DNA from: a bacterium
GTDB taxonomy: Bacteria; Patescibacteriota; Gracilibacteria; Peribacterales; Peribacteraceae
Length of the DNA stretch: 57,163 nucleotides
NCBI GenBank assembly: GCA_029558515.1
Contig: JAKQEM010000024.1
Location: 1 to 57,163, forward strand
Direction of reading: 5' to 3'
Part shown: piece after piece, positions 36,488-44,343 of the stretch
How the letters are laid out: each line of letters begins with the position of its first letter
How positions within the stretch are numbered: position 1 is the stretch's first letter
The notes under the pieces: generated by a model
Seen by the model: only the letters and a program-made list of their open reading frames with translations
Told to the model about the DNA's origin: nothing
Database searches by the model: none
Made by a program: the position numbers and the translations under genes

Positions 36488-36895
36488 ATGCCATCGATAT
36501 GCCAATTCTCCGCCCGCATCGTCTCCGGCTCCGGTCGCGGTCGCACCATCGGTTCGCCGACCATCAATGTGCATCTCCACGATGTGCCGGCCGATCTTGC
36601 AACAGGCATCTACGCTTGCAGAGCAGTACTCGATGGCACACCGTACCCCGCCGCGCTCTTCTTTGGTCCGCGTCCCGTGTTCCACGATACGCCGTCTTGC
36701 GAAGTATATGTGATCGATACGGTACCGTTGATCACCGCACGGACGCTGACCGTTGAGGTGGTCGGATACATCAGGGAAGTGCGCGACTTTGCGACCGTCG
36801 CCGATTTGCAGAAACAAATCGCAATCGATGTGACCGCGGCCCGTGCTATGCTGGCGATCGATGATACTGCAGAGATGCAAAGCGCTGATTCCTGA
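36488..36895 (+). CDS. Stand-alone riboflavin kinase (RibF C-terminal domain)
   Basis: Predicted to phosphorylate riboflavin to FMN. The 135 residues correspond to the flavokinase domain: 'GSGRGRTIGSPTINVHLHD' (residues ~13-31, the glycine-rich loop plus PTxN metal/ATP site), 'LATGIYACRAVLDG', 'ALFFGPRPVFHD', 'CEVYVIDTV', and 'GYIREVRDFATVADLQKQI'. The usual N-terminal FAD synthetase domain is missing, so FAD must be made otherwise or imported. The 3' end overlaps the murE start by 35 bp, implying coupling. Confidence 0.85.
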   Translation: MPSICQFSARIVSGSGRGRTIGSPTINVHLHDVPADLATGIYACRAVLDGTPYPAALFFGPRPVFHDTPSCEVYVIDTVPLITARTLTVEVVGYIREVRDFATVADLQKQIAIDVTAARAMLAIDDTAEMQSADS

Positions 36896-38132
36896 CCGCA
36901 GTCCCCTCCGCCTCGCATGGCATCGCGCCAAGGCATGCTTCGCGGCCGTGTGCAATGGCTTTCCCGCGCGCAAACTCATCGTCACCGGCATCACCGGAAC
37001 GGATGGCAAAACGACGACGGTCGCCATGCTGGGGCACATCTTGCAGATGGAGGGCATCAAGACCGGCATCCTGACGACCACCCACTTTTCCATCGGAGAG
37101 ACCGTTGAGCGCAATGTCACGCAGAAAACATCCATCAGCCCGATGAAATTGCAGAAGCTGCTGCGACGTATGGTTCGGGCCGGCTGCACTCACGCCGTCG
37201 TGGAAATCTCCTCACACGGGCTGGTGCAGGGTCGCACCAATCATCTGTATCCGGCGGTGGCCGCCGTCACCAATCTCGCGCCCGAGCATCTCGATTACCA
37301 CAAGACAATGGAACAATACACGCGGGACAAGGGATTGCTCTTCGCGATGCTCCGAGGCAGGGGCACCAAAGTGATCAATCAAGCTGATGCATCCTACGAG
37401 ATCTATCGAACGATTCCCTCCAAAAAAACCATCACGTACAACGCAAGCGGCGCCAGTCTGTGGGCCACGCGCATCCAAACGAGTGCCGGAGGCGTCACGG
37501 CTGAAATCCACCGCGCATCGGAAGAGACGCTGCCACTCACGCTCACCATCGCGGGTACCTTCAATGTGGAGAATGCGCTCTGCAGCGCCGGATGTGCGCT
37601 GGCATTGGGGATCCCCCTGCAAAAATCCATCAACGCCCTGGCGACGTTTACCGGGGTGCCGGGACGATTGGAGGAAGTGAACGAAGGACAGTCGTTTCGC
37701 GTGTTTCTCGATTTTACCGTGACGGTGCAATCCTATGAAAAAGTGCTGAACACACTCCGTGCCATGGCGGAGGGAAAGCGCGTCTTGGTGCTGACGAGCG
37801 CCTGCGGCAATCGCATGCGAGAGAAGCGGCCGGAGCAGGGGCGTGTCTGCAGCGCGCTTGCGGACGTGGTGGTGGTCACGAGTGACGAAACCTACGGCGA
37901 ACCGCACGCGCAAATCATGGATGACCTCTGGTCGGGCATCGATCAGTCGCAGACGCAGGCGCATCGCATCGAAGATCGAAAAGAAGCGATCGCCTTCATT
38001 CTGAAGCAAGCAGAACCCGGTGACATCGTGGCCATCTGCGGCATGGCGGGCGTCACGACGATGATGACGGCACGCGGGCAGATCCCCTGGGATGAAGGCG
38101 CCATCGTCCGCAAAGCGTTGCGCTCCAGGTAG
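36861..38132 (+). CDS. murE: MurE-like UDP-MurNAc-dipeptide ligase, atypical motifs
   Basis: Mur ligase expected to add the third residue to UDP-MurNAc-Ala-Glu. ATP loop 'GITGTDGKTTTVAML' (~residue 45), 'VVEISSHGLVQGR', 'TNLAPEHLDYHKTMEQY', 'GTFNVENALCSAGCALALG', and the end 'RIEDRKEAIAFILKQAEPGD' identify the MurE group. Only ~40 residues precede the ATP loop (E. coli ~110), so most of the uridine-binding domain is lost. The usual DYAHTPDAL is 'DFTVTVQSYEKVL', and the meso-DAP-type DNPR motif is replaced by 'TSDETYGEP', so the added amino acid cannot be predicted. Start ATG 36861; an in-frame GTG at 36843 also exists. Confidence 0.85.
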   Translation: MILQRCKALIPDRSPLRLAWHRAKACFAAVCNGFPARKLIVTGITGTDGKTTTVAMLGHILQMEGIKTGILTTTHFSIGETVERNVTQKTSISPMKLQKLLRRMVRAGCTHAVVEISSHGLVQGRTNHLYPAVAAVTNLAPEHLDYHKTMEQYTRDKGLLFAMLRGRGTKVINQADASYEIYRTIPSKKTITYNASGASLWATRIQTSAGGVTAEIHRASEETLPLTLTIAGTFNVENALCSAGCALALGIPLQKSINALATFTGVPGRLEEVNEGQSFRVFLDFTVTVQSYEKVLNTLRAMAEGKRVLVLTSACGNRMREKRPEQGRVCSALADVVVVTSDETYGEPHAQIMDDLWSGIDQSQTQAHRIEDRKEAIAFILKQAEPGDIVAICGMAGVTTMMTARGQIPWDEGAIVRKALRSR

Positions 38133-38202
38133 GTCGCACCACGCACTGTCGCCGTTCGATCATGCGGAAAACATCCGACGACGGTGACGATGCCAAAGAG
38201 CA

Positions 38203-38232
38203 GGCCGCACCATCACGAAGGATGATGCGGCC
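38203..38232 (-). terminator. Hairpin terminator-like stem after the 41-codon gene
   Basis: GGCCGCACCATC-ACGAAG-GATGATGCGGCC. As minus-strand RNA all 12 positions pair (one G-U) around a CUUCGU loop. It lies 12 bases after the small gene's stop. Only a weak T stretch follows. Confidence 0.55.
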
Positions 38233-38244
38233 TAAAAGTCGGTT

Positions 38245-38370
38245 TTACCGTTCCCCTTTCAAGCGACGATACAATTTCATCGCGAGACCGGCGAACAGCA
38301 GTCCGAAGACCAACTGGAGAATTTCTCCATTCGGCCCGAAGACTTCGTACAGGGTTTCTTCCGTGAACAT
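38245..38370 (-). CDS. Small single-helix membrane protein, 41 residues
   Basis: The frame starts 'MFTEETLYEVFGPNGEIL' and continues with the hydrophobic 'QLVFGLLFAGLAM' (~residues 19-31) and a basic end 'KLYRRLKGER'. An N-out or amphipathic start, one helix and positive-inside end is a standard small membrane protein layout. GGGGAG lies 7 bases before the ATG as a plausible Shine-Dalgarno, and a strong hairpin lies just after the stop, giving a complete mini-gene in an otherwise empty gap between murE and rnhB. Function unknown. Confidence 0.55.
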   Translation of the reverse strand: MFTEETLYEVFGPNGEILQLVFGLLFAGLAMKLYRRLKGER

Positions 38371-38449
38371 GGGCGTTCTCCCCGAAAGGTAGCCCCCCTG
38401 TGAAACCGACAGGCAGAAGCGCGATGAACGTGCGCCCGCCCGACGGTTC

Positions 38450-39106
38450 GTGCCATACTATGAAAGATCAAGAATCTATTATAGAACATTTATTATTAAA
38501 AGCAACCCTCCAGCGGCCCCGATCATCGCCGGCATCGACGAAGCCGGCCGCGGGCCGCTGGCCGGTCCGGTGGTCGCCGCAGCGTGCATCCTCCCCTGTC
38601 CCGTCACCCCCATCGGCGAGGGGCGATGGCAACTAAAGGCCGAGCGGGGCGCGGGCTGTATCGTAGGAGACAGCAAGCAATTGTCAGCGCGGCAGCGGGA
38701 AGCTGCATTCTCCGTGCTCGATGCCGTTTGCGTTCATGGCATCGGCATCGTGGACGCTCCGATCATCGATCGAGTCGGCATTCTGGAAGCAACCCAGCTT
38801 GCCATGCAGCAGGCAGTCGCCCGACTCGCCAAACGCTGCAAGCCGACGTACCTCCTCGTCGACGGCCGCGACCGGTTCTGGTTCGACGTGCCGCACAGCT
38901 CCGTCATCCGCGGGGACAGTCTGGAACCCGCCATCGCCGCGGCATCGATTCTTGCGAAGGTCACGCGGGATCGCCTCATGATCGAGGCCGATGCGGTGTT
39001 TCCTCACTACGGATTTGCGCGGCACAAAGGCTACGGCACGCCGGAGCACCGGGAGGCGATGGAACGACATGGACTCTGCGTGCTGCACCGCAAGACCTTC
39101 TGCTGA
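38450..39106 (+). CDS. rnhB: Ribonuclease HII
   Basis: Removes RNA from RNA-DNA hybrids and misincorporated ribonucleotides. Signature 'IIAGIDEAGRGPLAGPVVAA' (~residues 25-44) carries the first two catalytic acids. 'GDSKQLSARQR', 'YLLVDGRDRFWFD', and 'AAASILAKVTRDRLM' follow with the remaining acids, and the end is 'KGYGTPEHREAM'. GTG 38450 is the only standard start in frame before the signature. The A/T-rich codons just before the domain ('IYYRTFIIKSN') look like non-conserved spacer, so the true start is uncertain (even ATT codons near 38484 are possible). Confidence 0.93.
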   Translation: MPYYERSRIYYRTFIIKSNPPAAPIIAGIDEAGRGPLAGPVVAAACILPCPVTPIGEGRWQLKAERGAGCIVGDSKQLSARQREAAFSVLDAVCVHGIGIVDAPIIDRVGILEATQLAMQQAVARLAKRCKPTYLLVDGRDRFWFDVPHSSVIRGDSLEPAIAAASILAKVTRDRLMIEADAVFPHYGFARHKGYGTPEHREAMERHGLCVLHRKTFC

Positions 39107-39182
39107 CGTCACGCGTGCGGCAGAATGGGTTGACCACAAGAAGAACTGTTCTACCATAGCTAACCTTTGTTCCCCCCTTTCC

Positions 39183-39824
39183 ATGGACTCCGGAATCAAA
39201 ATGACTGCAGATGAACAGGGTGTATCAATGCCCCCACCTCAAGAAGAAGAGATTGTACAATTGGAATCGGCAACAAAGCATGAACCCGGCCCGATCGAAA
39301 CGGCATGCACATTGAATTCAGATGAAAAAGATGCTGTCCACACTGCAGAGCTCCTCTTGGAACTTCATTTAAAAGCAGTGTCCGGATCTACGCTGGAGAC
39401 AATCAAGATCCTTCTGCAACTGGCTCCAAGCGGTTTGGTAAGCGTCATGCCAGATCACCGTACGCCACGAAATGTGATACATGTCATTAAGGATAATCCA
39501 ACCGGTTGGGCAGGACTCATTGCCCTGGAACGTTTGTGGAAGAAAGTCAGCTGCATCAAAGATCCCCATGAACGTGTGGAACAGTACGCAATCCTGCTCC
39601 AGGAACTGCTCGCGCTTCCGCCCAATGGGAGAATGAATAGCACTGAAAAAAGTTCATTACGCAAAGAGCTGCCAAATACACAGGGCATTAGCCGCATCCG
39701 TTCCGTATGGATAAAAAATGATCCGCAGGAACAGGAAGAGGAATTTCTTGCTATCTGGCAGGAATGGACCGCAGCAATGACCACTCCCCCAGACAGCACG
39801 GACGACACAAGCAAAGACCGGTAA
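39183..39824 (+). CDS. Hypothetical acidic protein, 213 residues
   Basis: Unknown. The N-terminal 50 residues are acidic and disordered ('MPPPQEEEIVQLESATKHEP'). A helical body ('AELLLELHLKAVSGSTLETI', 'RVEQYAILLQELLALPPNG') follows, and the tail is polar ('TTPPDSTDDTSKDR'). No membrane segment. ATG 39183 is chosen because a longer frame overlaps rnhB and has unnatural composition there. It converges on lgt, with 17 bp between the stops. Confidence 0.55.
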   Translation: MDSGIKMTADEQGVSMPPPQEEEIVQLESATKHEPGPIETACTLNSDEKDAVHTAELLLELHLKAVSGSTLETIKILLQLAPSGLVSVMPDHRTPRNVIHVIKDNPTGWAGLIALERLWKKVSCIKDPHERVEQYAILLQELLALPPNGRMNSTEKSSLRKELPNTQGISRIRSVWIKNDPQEQEEEFLAIWQEWTAAMTTPPDSTDDTSKDR

Positions 39825-39841
39825 AATGTCCTGCTGCACGC

Positions 39842-40621
39842 TCACGCTCGCACACGCCGACTGCGCCAGATCCAAACGCCGATGACAATGAGTGGCAGCG
39901 TGAGCAGTTGCCCCGGCGTCAGCGTCACAAAGCCAACCTCCCACACGCCGTAGGGTTGCTCGCGCAGGAATTCGATCAGGAAGCGCAGCACGCCGTAGAG
40001 CATCAGAAAGAGCGCAAGCGTGCGACCGGGACGCGAGGATGCGTGGCGCACATGCAGAAAACAGACCGATGCGATCAGCACATCCTTCACGACGGCGTAG
40101 AGCTGTGTGGGATGGCGCAGTCCTTCGACATCGGGAATGGCAATGCCCCACGGCAACGTCGTGACCGTTCCGTACACTTCCAGATTGATGAAATTGCCGA
40201 TGCGACCGAATGCGAGACCGATGGCTGCAGGAATAACCAGAATATCGGCGATGGCAAGCATGTCCCTGCGCGATCGGTGACGCAGCGCCCACCCAATCGC
40301 CACCGCCACGCCGATCATGCCCCCGTGCGACGACATCCCTCCCTGCCATACCGCAACGATCTGCAGTGGATGCGCGATGTAATAGGCGGCAGCATAGAAG
40401 AGAACATACCCGATTCTCCCGCCCACAATGACGCCGACGACGGCCCACGAGAGCATGCGTGACCACTCATCGGAGGAGAGCTGCAACGAACGGAAATGCT
40501 GCAAACGCGGCACCAAGAACCATGCAAGAAGAAACGCTGCGAGGTACAGCAACCCGTACCAATGCACCTGCCAACCGAAGAGGTCGAGCGCAACCGCCCG
40601 CGAGGGAAAGAGATCAATCAT
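39842..40621 (-). CDS. lgt: Prolipoprotein diacylglyceryl transferase
   Basis: Transfers diacylglycerol from phosphatidylglycerol to the lipobox Cys, first step of lipoprotein maturation. 259 residues, about seven helices. Catalytic landmarks are intact: 'QGGMSSHGGMIGV' (His103-type), the signature 'GLAFGRIGNFINLEVYG' (Arg143/Asn146-type), 'RHPTQLYAVV', and 'RFLIEFLREQPYG' (Arg239-type). ATG 40621 overlaps the end of the upstream GT-C-like gene by 8 bp, so it is the last gene of the glycosyltransferase operon. A degenerate paralogue lies at 20602-21531. Confidence 0.95.
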   Translation of the reverse strand: MIDLFPSRAVALDLFGWQVHWYGLLYLAAFLLAWFLVPRLQHFRSLQLSSDEWSRMLSWAVVGVIVGGRIGYVLFYAAAYYIAHPLQIVAVWQGGMSSHGGMIGVAVAIGWALRHRSRRDMLAIADILVIPAAIGLAFGRIGNFINLEVYGTVTTLPWGIAIPDVEGLRHPTQLYAVVKDVLIASVCFLHVRHASSRPGRTLALFLMLYGVLRFLIEFLREQPYGVWEVGFVTLTPGQLLTLPLIVIGVWIWRSRRVRA

Positions 40622-42149
40622 GGGGAAGGGTGGGACACTCGACGCGCAGCAGGAGCGGCTCCACGGAGGGAACGAGGCATGGATCGTGCAGCAGAGAAAC
40701 CGCACGGTCGCCATAGTACGAACGGAAAAACGGTGAAACGAACAGATACGTGGAAACGGGGAGTGCTCGCAGAAATGCCTGTCTCTCCGCATCCGTTCCC
40801 AGCAAAAACTTCTCCCACTCCGCGTACGACCACGACGCATCGAAGAGCCCCGGTCCGCCGACCCGGTGATACGGCAGCCAGCCGCGCAGCACGACGACGG
40901 ATTGATTCTCCAGGCTCAGTACCAACGCATCGGCCGGGAGGAGGGAAGGCAATCGCTCGATGGCCGCAAATGTCTGCGCATCCACGATGGGCCCGCGCGT
41001 GCGCACGACGAGCACCATCACCATGCCCTGCGCCACCAATGCGGCAATGAGACATACGCGGACGGCACGGCGCTGGTAGCGCACCCAAAGATCACGAATG
41101 CCGATGGCGACAAACGGCAGAAGGAAGAAATCGAGCTGAAGGAGAAAGCGGCGGTAGAAGAGCAAACGCAGACACACGAACACCGCGCTCCACAGGAAAG
41201 CAAGCTGCCACACGGTCCAGCGTTCCCTGCGAACGTCGCCGACGAATCCGATGATGCCAAGCAGCAGAAGGACGCCTGAGGTTTGCAGATAGAAGAGTGG
41301 CGGAGGAAAGCTGCCCGCAGCCGCAACCGAACGATCGAGAAGCGCGGGAATGTGGACGAGTACGGCATCCTGCCAGATGGGTGCGTAGGTCGCGGCACCG
41401 ATGAGCACAATACACAGGCCGACTACCACCATCATCACACTCTGCCTCATCGTGTAAAGACGCCCTACAGGGCGTCTCTCCTTCTCCATCCGCATGGCAA
41501 TGGATGACAGAATAATCCACGTCCCAAACACGAGGCCAAACAGCAACCCCGTCTGATGGTGCGTGGCGACGGTGAGAATGCCCAGCGGCACGCTCCACCA
41601 GGAGCGATGCTCCAAAGCGGCGAAGGTGAGGATCATCCAGAAGAGCGCCGCGTACGTCTTCCAGTACATCGCCGCGAACCCATCGAAGAATGCAATCGAT
41701 AGCAAGGCCGCGAGCAACGTGAGCACGCCGACCGTAAGTCCGTATCTGCGGCGGATGATCCACGCGTAGATCGCGGCGAGGATGACGGGAACCAGATTCC
41801 ACATCCAACCGATGAGCCAATCGACGGGCAATCCGGCCTTCAGGAGAAGACTGGAAAAAAAGAAGAGTCCCAGCGGATGGCCGCGCGCCCACGGCGCCAG
41901 GTCCGGCAGGACAAAGGGCGGAAGCGCCTCCGCATGATGCACGAACAGATAGCGATAGAACCCCGGATCGTATCCCAGCGGCACATCAAAAACGAATAGC
42001 GGCCACAGAAACTTGATCAGAAGTCCGATCATCGCGGCCACACCCAGTACAGACGTTTCGGTGGAACGTCTCATGCCCCATCGTATCCAAGGCCCACGCA
42101 CCACGACATCCCACATCGTGAGCGCTGACGGAATGATGCGCGTGATCAT
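40614..42149 (-). CDS. GT-C-like polytopic membrane protein, putative glycosyltransferase
   Basis: 511 residues with about eleven membrane helices. The first extracytoplasmic loop contains 'FDVPLGYDPGFYRYLFVHHA', with the Asp-containing motif expected for lipid-sugar-using GT-C enzymes, and 'APWARGHPLGLFFFSSLLLK' follows. The C-terminal ~110 residues are soluble and extracytoplasmic. It starts as ATGA overlap with the upstream GT4 gene and ends overlapping lgt, so it is translationally linked to both. An 18-bp repeat palindrome is embedded at 41459-41481 in the loop coding 'EKERRPVGRLYTMRQ'. Substrate unknown; lipoprotein or surface-polymer glycosylation is inferred from context. Confidence 0.65.
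   Translation of the reverse strand: MITRIIPSALTMWDVVVRGPWIRWGMRRSTETSVLGVAAMIGLLIKFLWPLFVFDVPLGYDPGFYRYLFVHHAEALPPFVLPDLAPWARGHPLGLFFFSSLLLKAGLPVDWLIGWMWNLVPVILAAIYAWIIRRRYGLTVGVLTLLAALLSIAFFDGFAAMYWKTYAALFWMILTFAALEHRSWWSVPLGILTVATHHQTGLLFGLVFGTWIILSSIAMRMEKERRPVGRLYTMRQSVMMVVVGLCIVLIGAATYAPIWQDAVLVHIPALLDRSVAAAGSFPPPLFYLQTSGVLLLLGIIGFVGDVRRERWTVWQLAFLWSAVFVCLRLLFYRRFLLQLDFFLLPFVAIGIRDLWVRYQRRAVRVCLIAALVAQGMVMVLVVRTRGPIVDAQTFAAIERLPSLLPADALVLSLENQSVVVLRGWLPYHRVGGPGLFDASWSYAEWEKFLLGTDAERQAFLRALPVSTYLFVSPFFRSYYGDRAVSLLHDPCLVPSVEPLLLRVECPTLPHD
41459..41481. repeat. Palindromic 18-bp repeat inside the GT-C-like gene
   Basis: GACGCCC-TACA-GGGCGTC is a perfect 7-bp palindrome. Bases 41464-41481 are identical to intergenic 17952-17969. 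Confidence 0.65.
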
Positions 42150-43264
42150 GCTGCGATTGTACAGGAATCGTACGAGGCAACGAGTGCTCTCGCCGACCGC
42201 GAAGCATCGAACCGAATCCGCGCTTCCTCAAAAGACGCATGCGCGAGACGATCCCGCAGCGCATCATCGAAGAGAAGTCGTACGATCGCAGCGGAGAGCG
42301 AAGGGGCATCCCCCGCGGGAACGAGCAATCCGGTGTGTTCGTGCACAATCAGGGAACGTAATCCGTCGACGTCCGATGCAATCACCGCCGTCCCCGCCGC
42401 CATCGCCTCCGCGGCCGCCAGACCGAATCCCTCCAGATACGCGGGGCACAGCGCAATTGCCGCCTGCAACACCAATGCCTGCAACTCCGTTTGCGGCAAG
42501 TGCGGCACACGTCGTACCGACGGACCGACGGTTGCAATCAAGCGATCGATGCACCGTGCCTGCTTCCCTCTGCCGACGATCACCAATCGCGCATCGGGAA
42601 CGTGCTGCACGACGATCTTCCAGGCTTTTAGCAGCACCCGCACCCCCTTGCGTTCCTCCAATCGCGCGATGCACACGCACAAACCTTTCTGCCCTTTCTC
42701 CCTTTTCTTACTTTCCTGCCCTCCCTCACATCCCTCACCTTTCCATGCAACCGCATGCGGCAGCACCCGCACCTTCTCTCCCGCAATCCCCATGTTCTCA
42801 CGCAGCACCCTCGCCGTATCTTCACAGAAGCAAAAAATTCGTTCCGCCCGACGGAGCATCCGCCGCTCCAACGGTACGAACACACGCTTCCAACGCTGAC
42901 CGGGAACCGCCCGCCACTGCTGCAAATAGGTGTGGTAGACGACGGCGTCGAAGGGCATCGGAGGACGCCCCCAAAGCAGGACGCCGCCCGGACCGACGGG
43001 CAGGAGCAAACGATTGACACCGTTGCGAGCAATCCATCGTCGCAGCACAGGAGGCAGCAGCAGCGAAAAGAGCAAGTGTCCGCCGATGCATCGCGTCACG
43101 GGGAGCAGCGCCCTTTCCGTGTCACCGACGACCGGTGACCCCACGCGCACAACGATGCCTCCCTCACGCAACGCGGATGCAATCCATGCAAGCGACCGTC
43201 CCATCCCTCCTTTGCGCAGAGCAAAATCCCAACTGATGAGGCCGACGCGGTGCGATTCACACAT
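42146..43264 (-). CDS. GT4-family glycosyltransferase
   Basis: Cytoplasmic GT-B enzyme, 372 residues from ATG 43264. N-terminal 'VGLISWDFALRKGGMGRSLA' carries the glycine-rich acceptor loop. The donor half has 'RVLPHAVAWKGEG', 'IARLEERKGVRVLLKAWKIV', 'DARLVIVGRG' and the EX7E motif 'LEGFGLAAAEAMAAG', followed by 'DVDGLRSLIVHEHTGLLVP'. A Glu/Lys/Gly-rich insert ('GCEGGQESKKREKGQKG') before the donor half is encoded by a 9-base-periodic tract. Overlaps the preceding GT4 gene by 8 bp and the next gene by 4 bp. Sugar and acceptor unknown. Confidence 0.85.
   Translation of the reverse strand: MCESHRVGLISWDFALRKGGMGRSLAWIASALREGGIVVRVGSPVVGDTERALLPVTRCIGGHLLFSLLLPPVLRRWIARNGVNRLLLPVGPGGVLLWGRPPMPFDAVVYHTYLQQWRAVPGQRWKRVFVPLERRMLRRAERIFCFCEDTARVLRENMGIAGEKVRVLPHAVAWKGEGCEGGQESKKREKGQKGLCVCIARLEERKGVRVLLKAWKIVVQHVPDARLVIVGRGKQARCIDRLIATVGPSVRRVPHLPQTELQALVLQAAIALCPAYLEGFGLAAAEAMAAGTAVIASDVDGLRSLIVHEHTGLLVPAGDAPSLSAAIVRLLFDDALRDRLAHASFEEARIRFDASRSARALVASYDSCTIAA
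42684..42748. repeat. 9-base-periodic pyrimidine tract inside the GT4 gene
   Basis: TTTCTGCCC-TTTCTCCCT-TTTCTTACT-TTCCTGCCC-TCCCTCACA-TCCCTCACC on the plus strand. On the coding strand it is G/A-rich and related to the GGCAGAAAG repeats at 32832-32858. A 9-base period keeps frame and gives the Lys/Glu/Gly-rich insert. Confidence 0.6.
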
Positions 43265-44294
43265 CGAACACGAGGGCTTGGTAACGGTGAATGAGCGCCT
43301 GCCAGCCAAACCGCCCCCACGCGCTCTCGGCCACCATCGCGCGTTCCGGCGGCGCATGCAGCAACTCACGGATCGTGCGCAAGCAATCCTGTACGTCGCC
43401 GGGTGCAAACAGCCGGCCCGTTTCCCCGTCGATGACGGCATCCGGAATGCCCTCCATGCGCGCCGCCACCACCGGTAGTCCCCGCCCCGCCGCCTCGATG
43501 CAGACGATTCCGAACCCCTCCATGTCCCCCGCCACGGGAACATTGGGCATCAGCAAGAGCGACGCATGCTCCATCAGCACATCGCGCTCACCGTCGGTAA
43601 GTGCATGGCAGAGAGTGACGCGGCGACCAAGACCTTCCCGATGAATGATCGCCTCGATGCGCGCCCGATCCTGCCCCTCTCCCACGATGGTGTAGGTGAG
43701 ATCCGGAAATTCTTCGGCAAGCGAAGGGAAGACGCGTTCCAGAAACCACGCCACTCCTTTGCGCGGGATGAGACGCCCGACCGAGAGCAGCGCGGCACGG
43801 CGTCGTTGCGACCCCGCTGCTTCCGTCGTGACATTCGATGGGGAAATGCCGGGCGGAATGATGACGATGCGCTCCTCGGGCACGCCCCGCGCTTTGACCT
43901 CCCGCGCCGTCGCATTACTGATGCACACGATCCGCTCGCAGTATCGCAGACTGAAACGCAGCATCCGCTGATACCACGGAGCAGGATACACCACATCCAA
44001 CCCGCACGCGGTGACGCTGAGGGGGGCGCGCGTGAGAAAGTGAAGCAGCACGCCGAGCGGCAGCAACGCGCAATCCCCCACATGCAAACGCCAGCCGGCC
44101 CATCCGTCCCGCAAACCCGACCGGAGCGAACGGAAGAGGAAGCTCGCCTGCCCGACCCTTCCCGGTCGCAGTGGATGTTCGCAGTGAAAACGCATGCCGT
44201 ACGCGGTGCCGAGTTCCGAACACAGATCGCGGCTGAAGCGCTGCATACCGCCATATCCGTACCAGGATCGCGTGAGGAAGAGAATGGATGTCAC
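43257..44294 (-). CDS. GT4-family glycosyltransferase, first gene of the operon
   Basis: GT-B enzyme, ~345 residues. N-terminal 'FLTRSWYGYGGMQRFSRDL' is a typical acceptor loop. 'VTACGLDVVYPAPWYQRMLR', 'RIVCISNATAREVKARGVPE', 'IIPPGISPSNV', 'LLSVGRLIPRKGVAWFLERV' and the EX7E motif 'DMEGFGIVCIEAAGRG' follow. The start is uncertain: GTG 44294 gives the best-fitting N-terminus, while ATG 44354 would overlap the divergent tsaD start. It heads a tightly overlapping GT4-GT4-GT-C-lgt set. Confidence 0.83.
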   Translation of the reverse strand: MTSILFLTRSWYGYGGMQRFSRDLCSELGTAYGMRFHCEHPLRPGRVGQASFLFRSLRSGLRDGWAGWRLHVGDCALLPLGVLLHFLTRAPLSVTACGLDVVYPAPWYQRMLRFSLRYCERIVCISNATAREVKARGVPEERIVIIPPGISPSNVTTEAAGSQRRRAALLSVGRLIPRKGVAWFLERVFPSLAEEFPDLTYTIVGEGQDRARIEAIIHREGLGRRVTLCHALTDGERDVLMEHASLLLMPNVPVAGDMEGFGIVCIEAAGRGLPVVAARMEGIPDAVIDGETGRLFAPGDVQDCLRTIRELLHAPPERAMVAESAWGRFGWQALIHRYQALVFDV

Positions 44295-44343
44295 AATACG
44301 TGGATTATGAAGAGTGAATGCGTGATAATGCAATCCTATTCCA

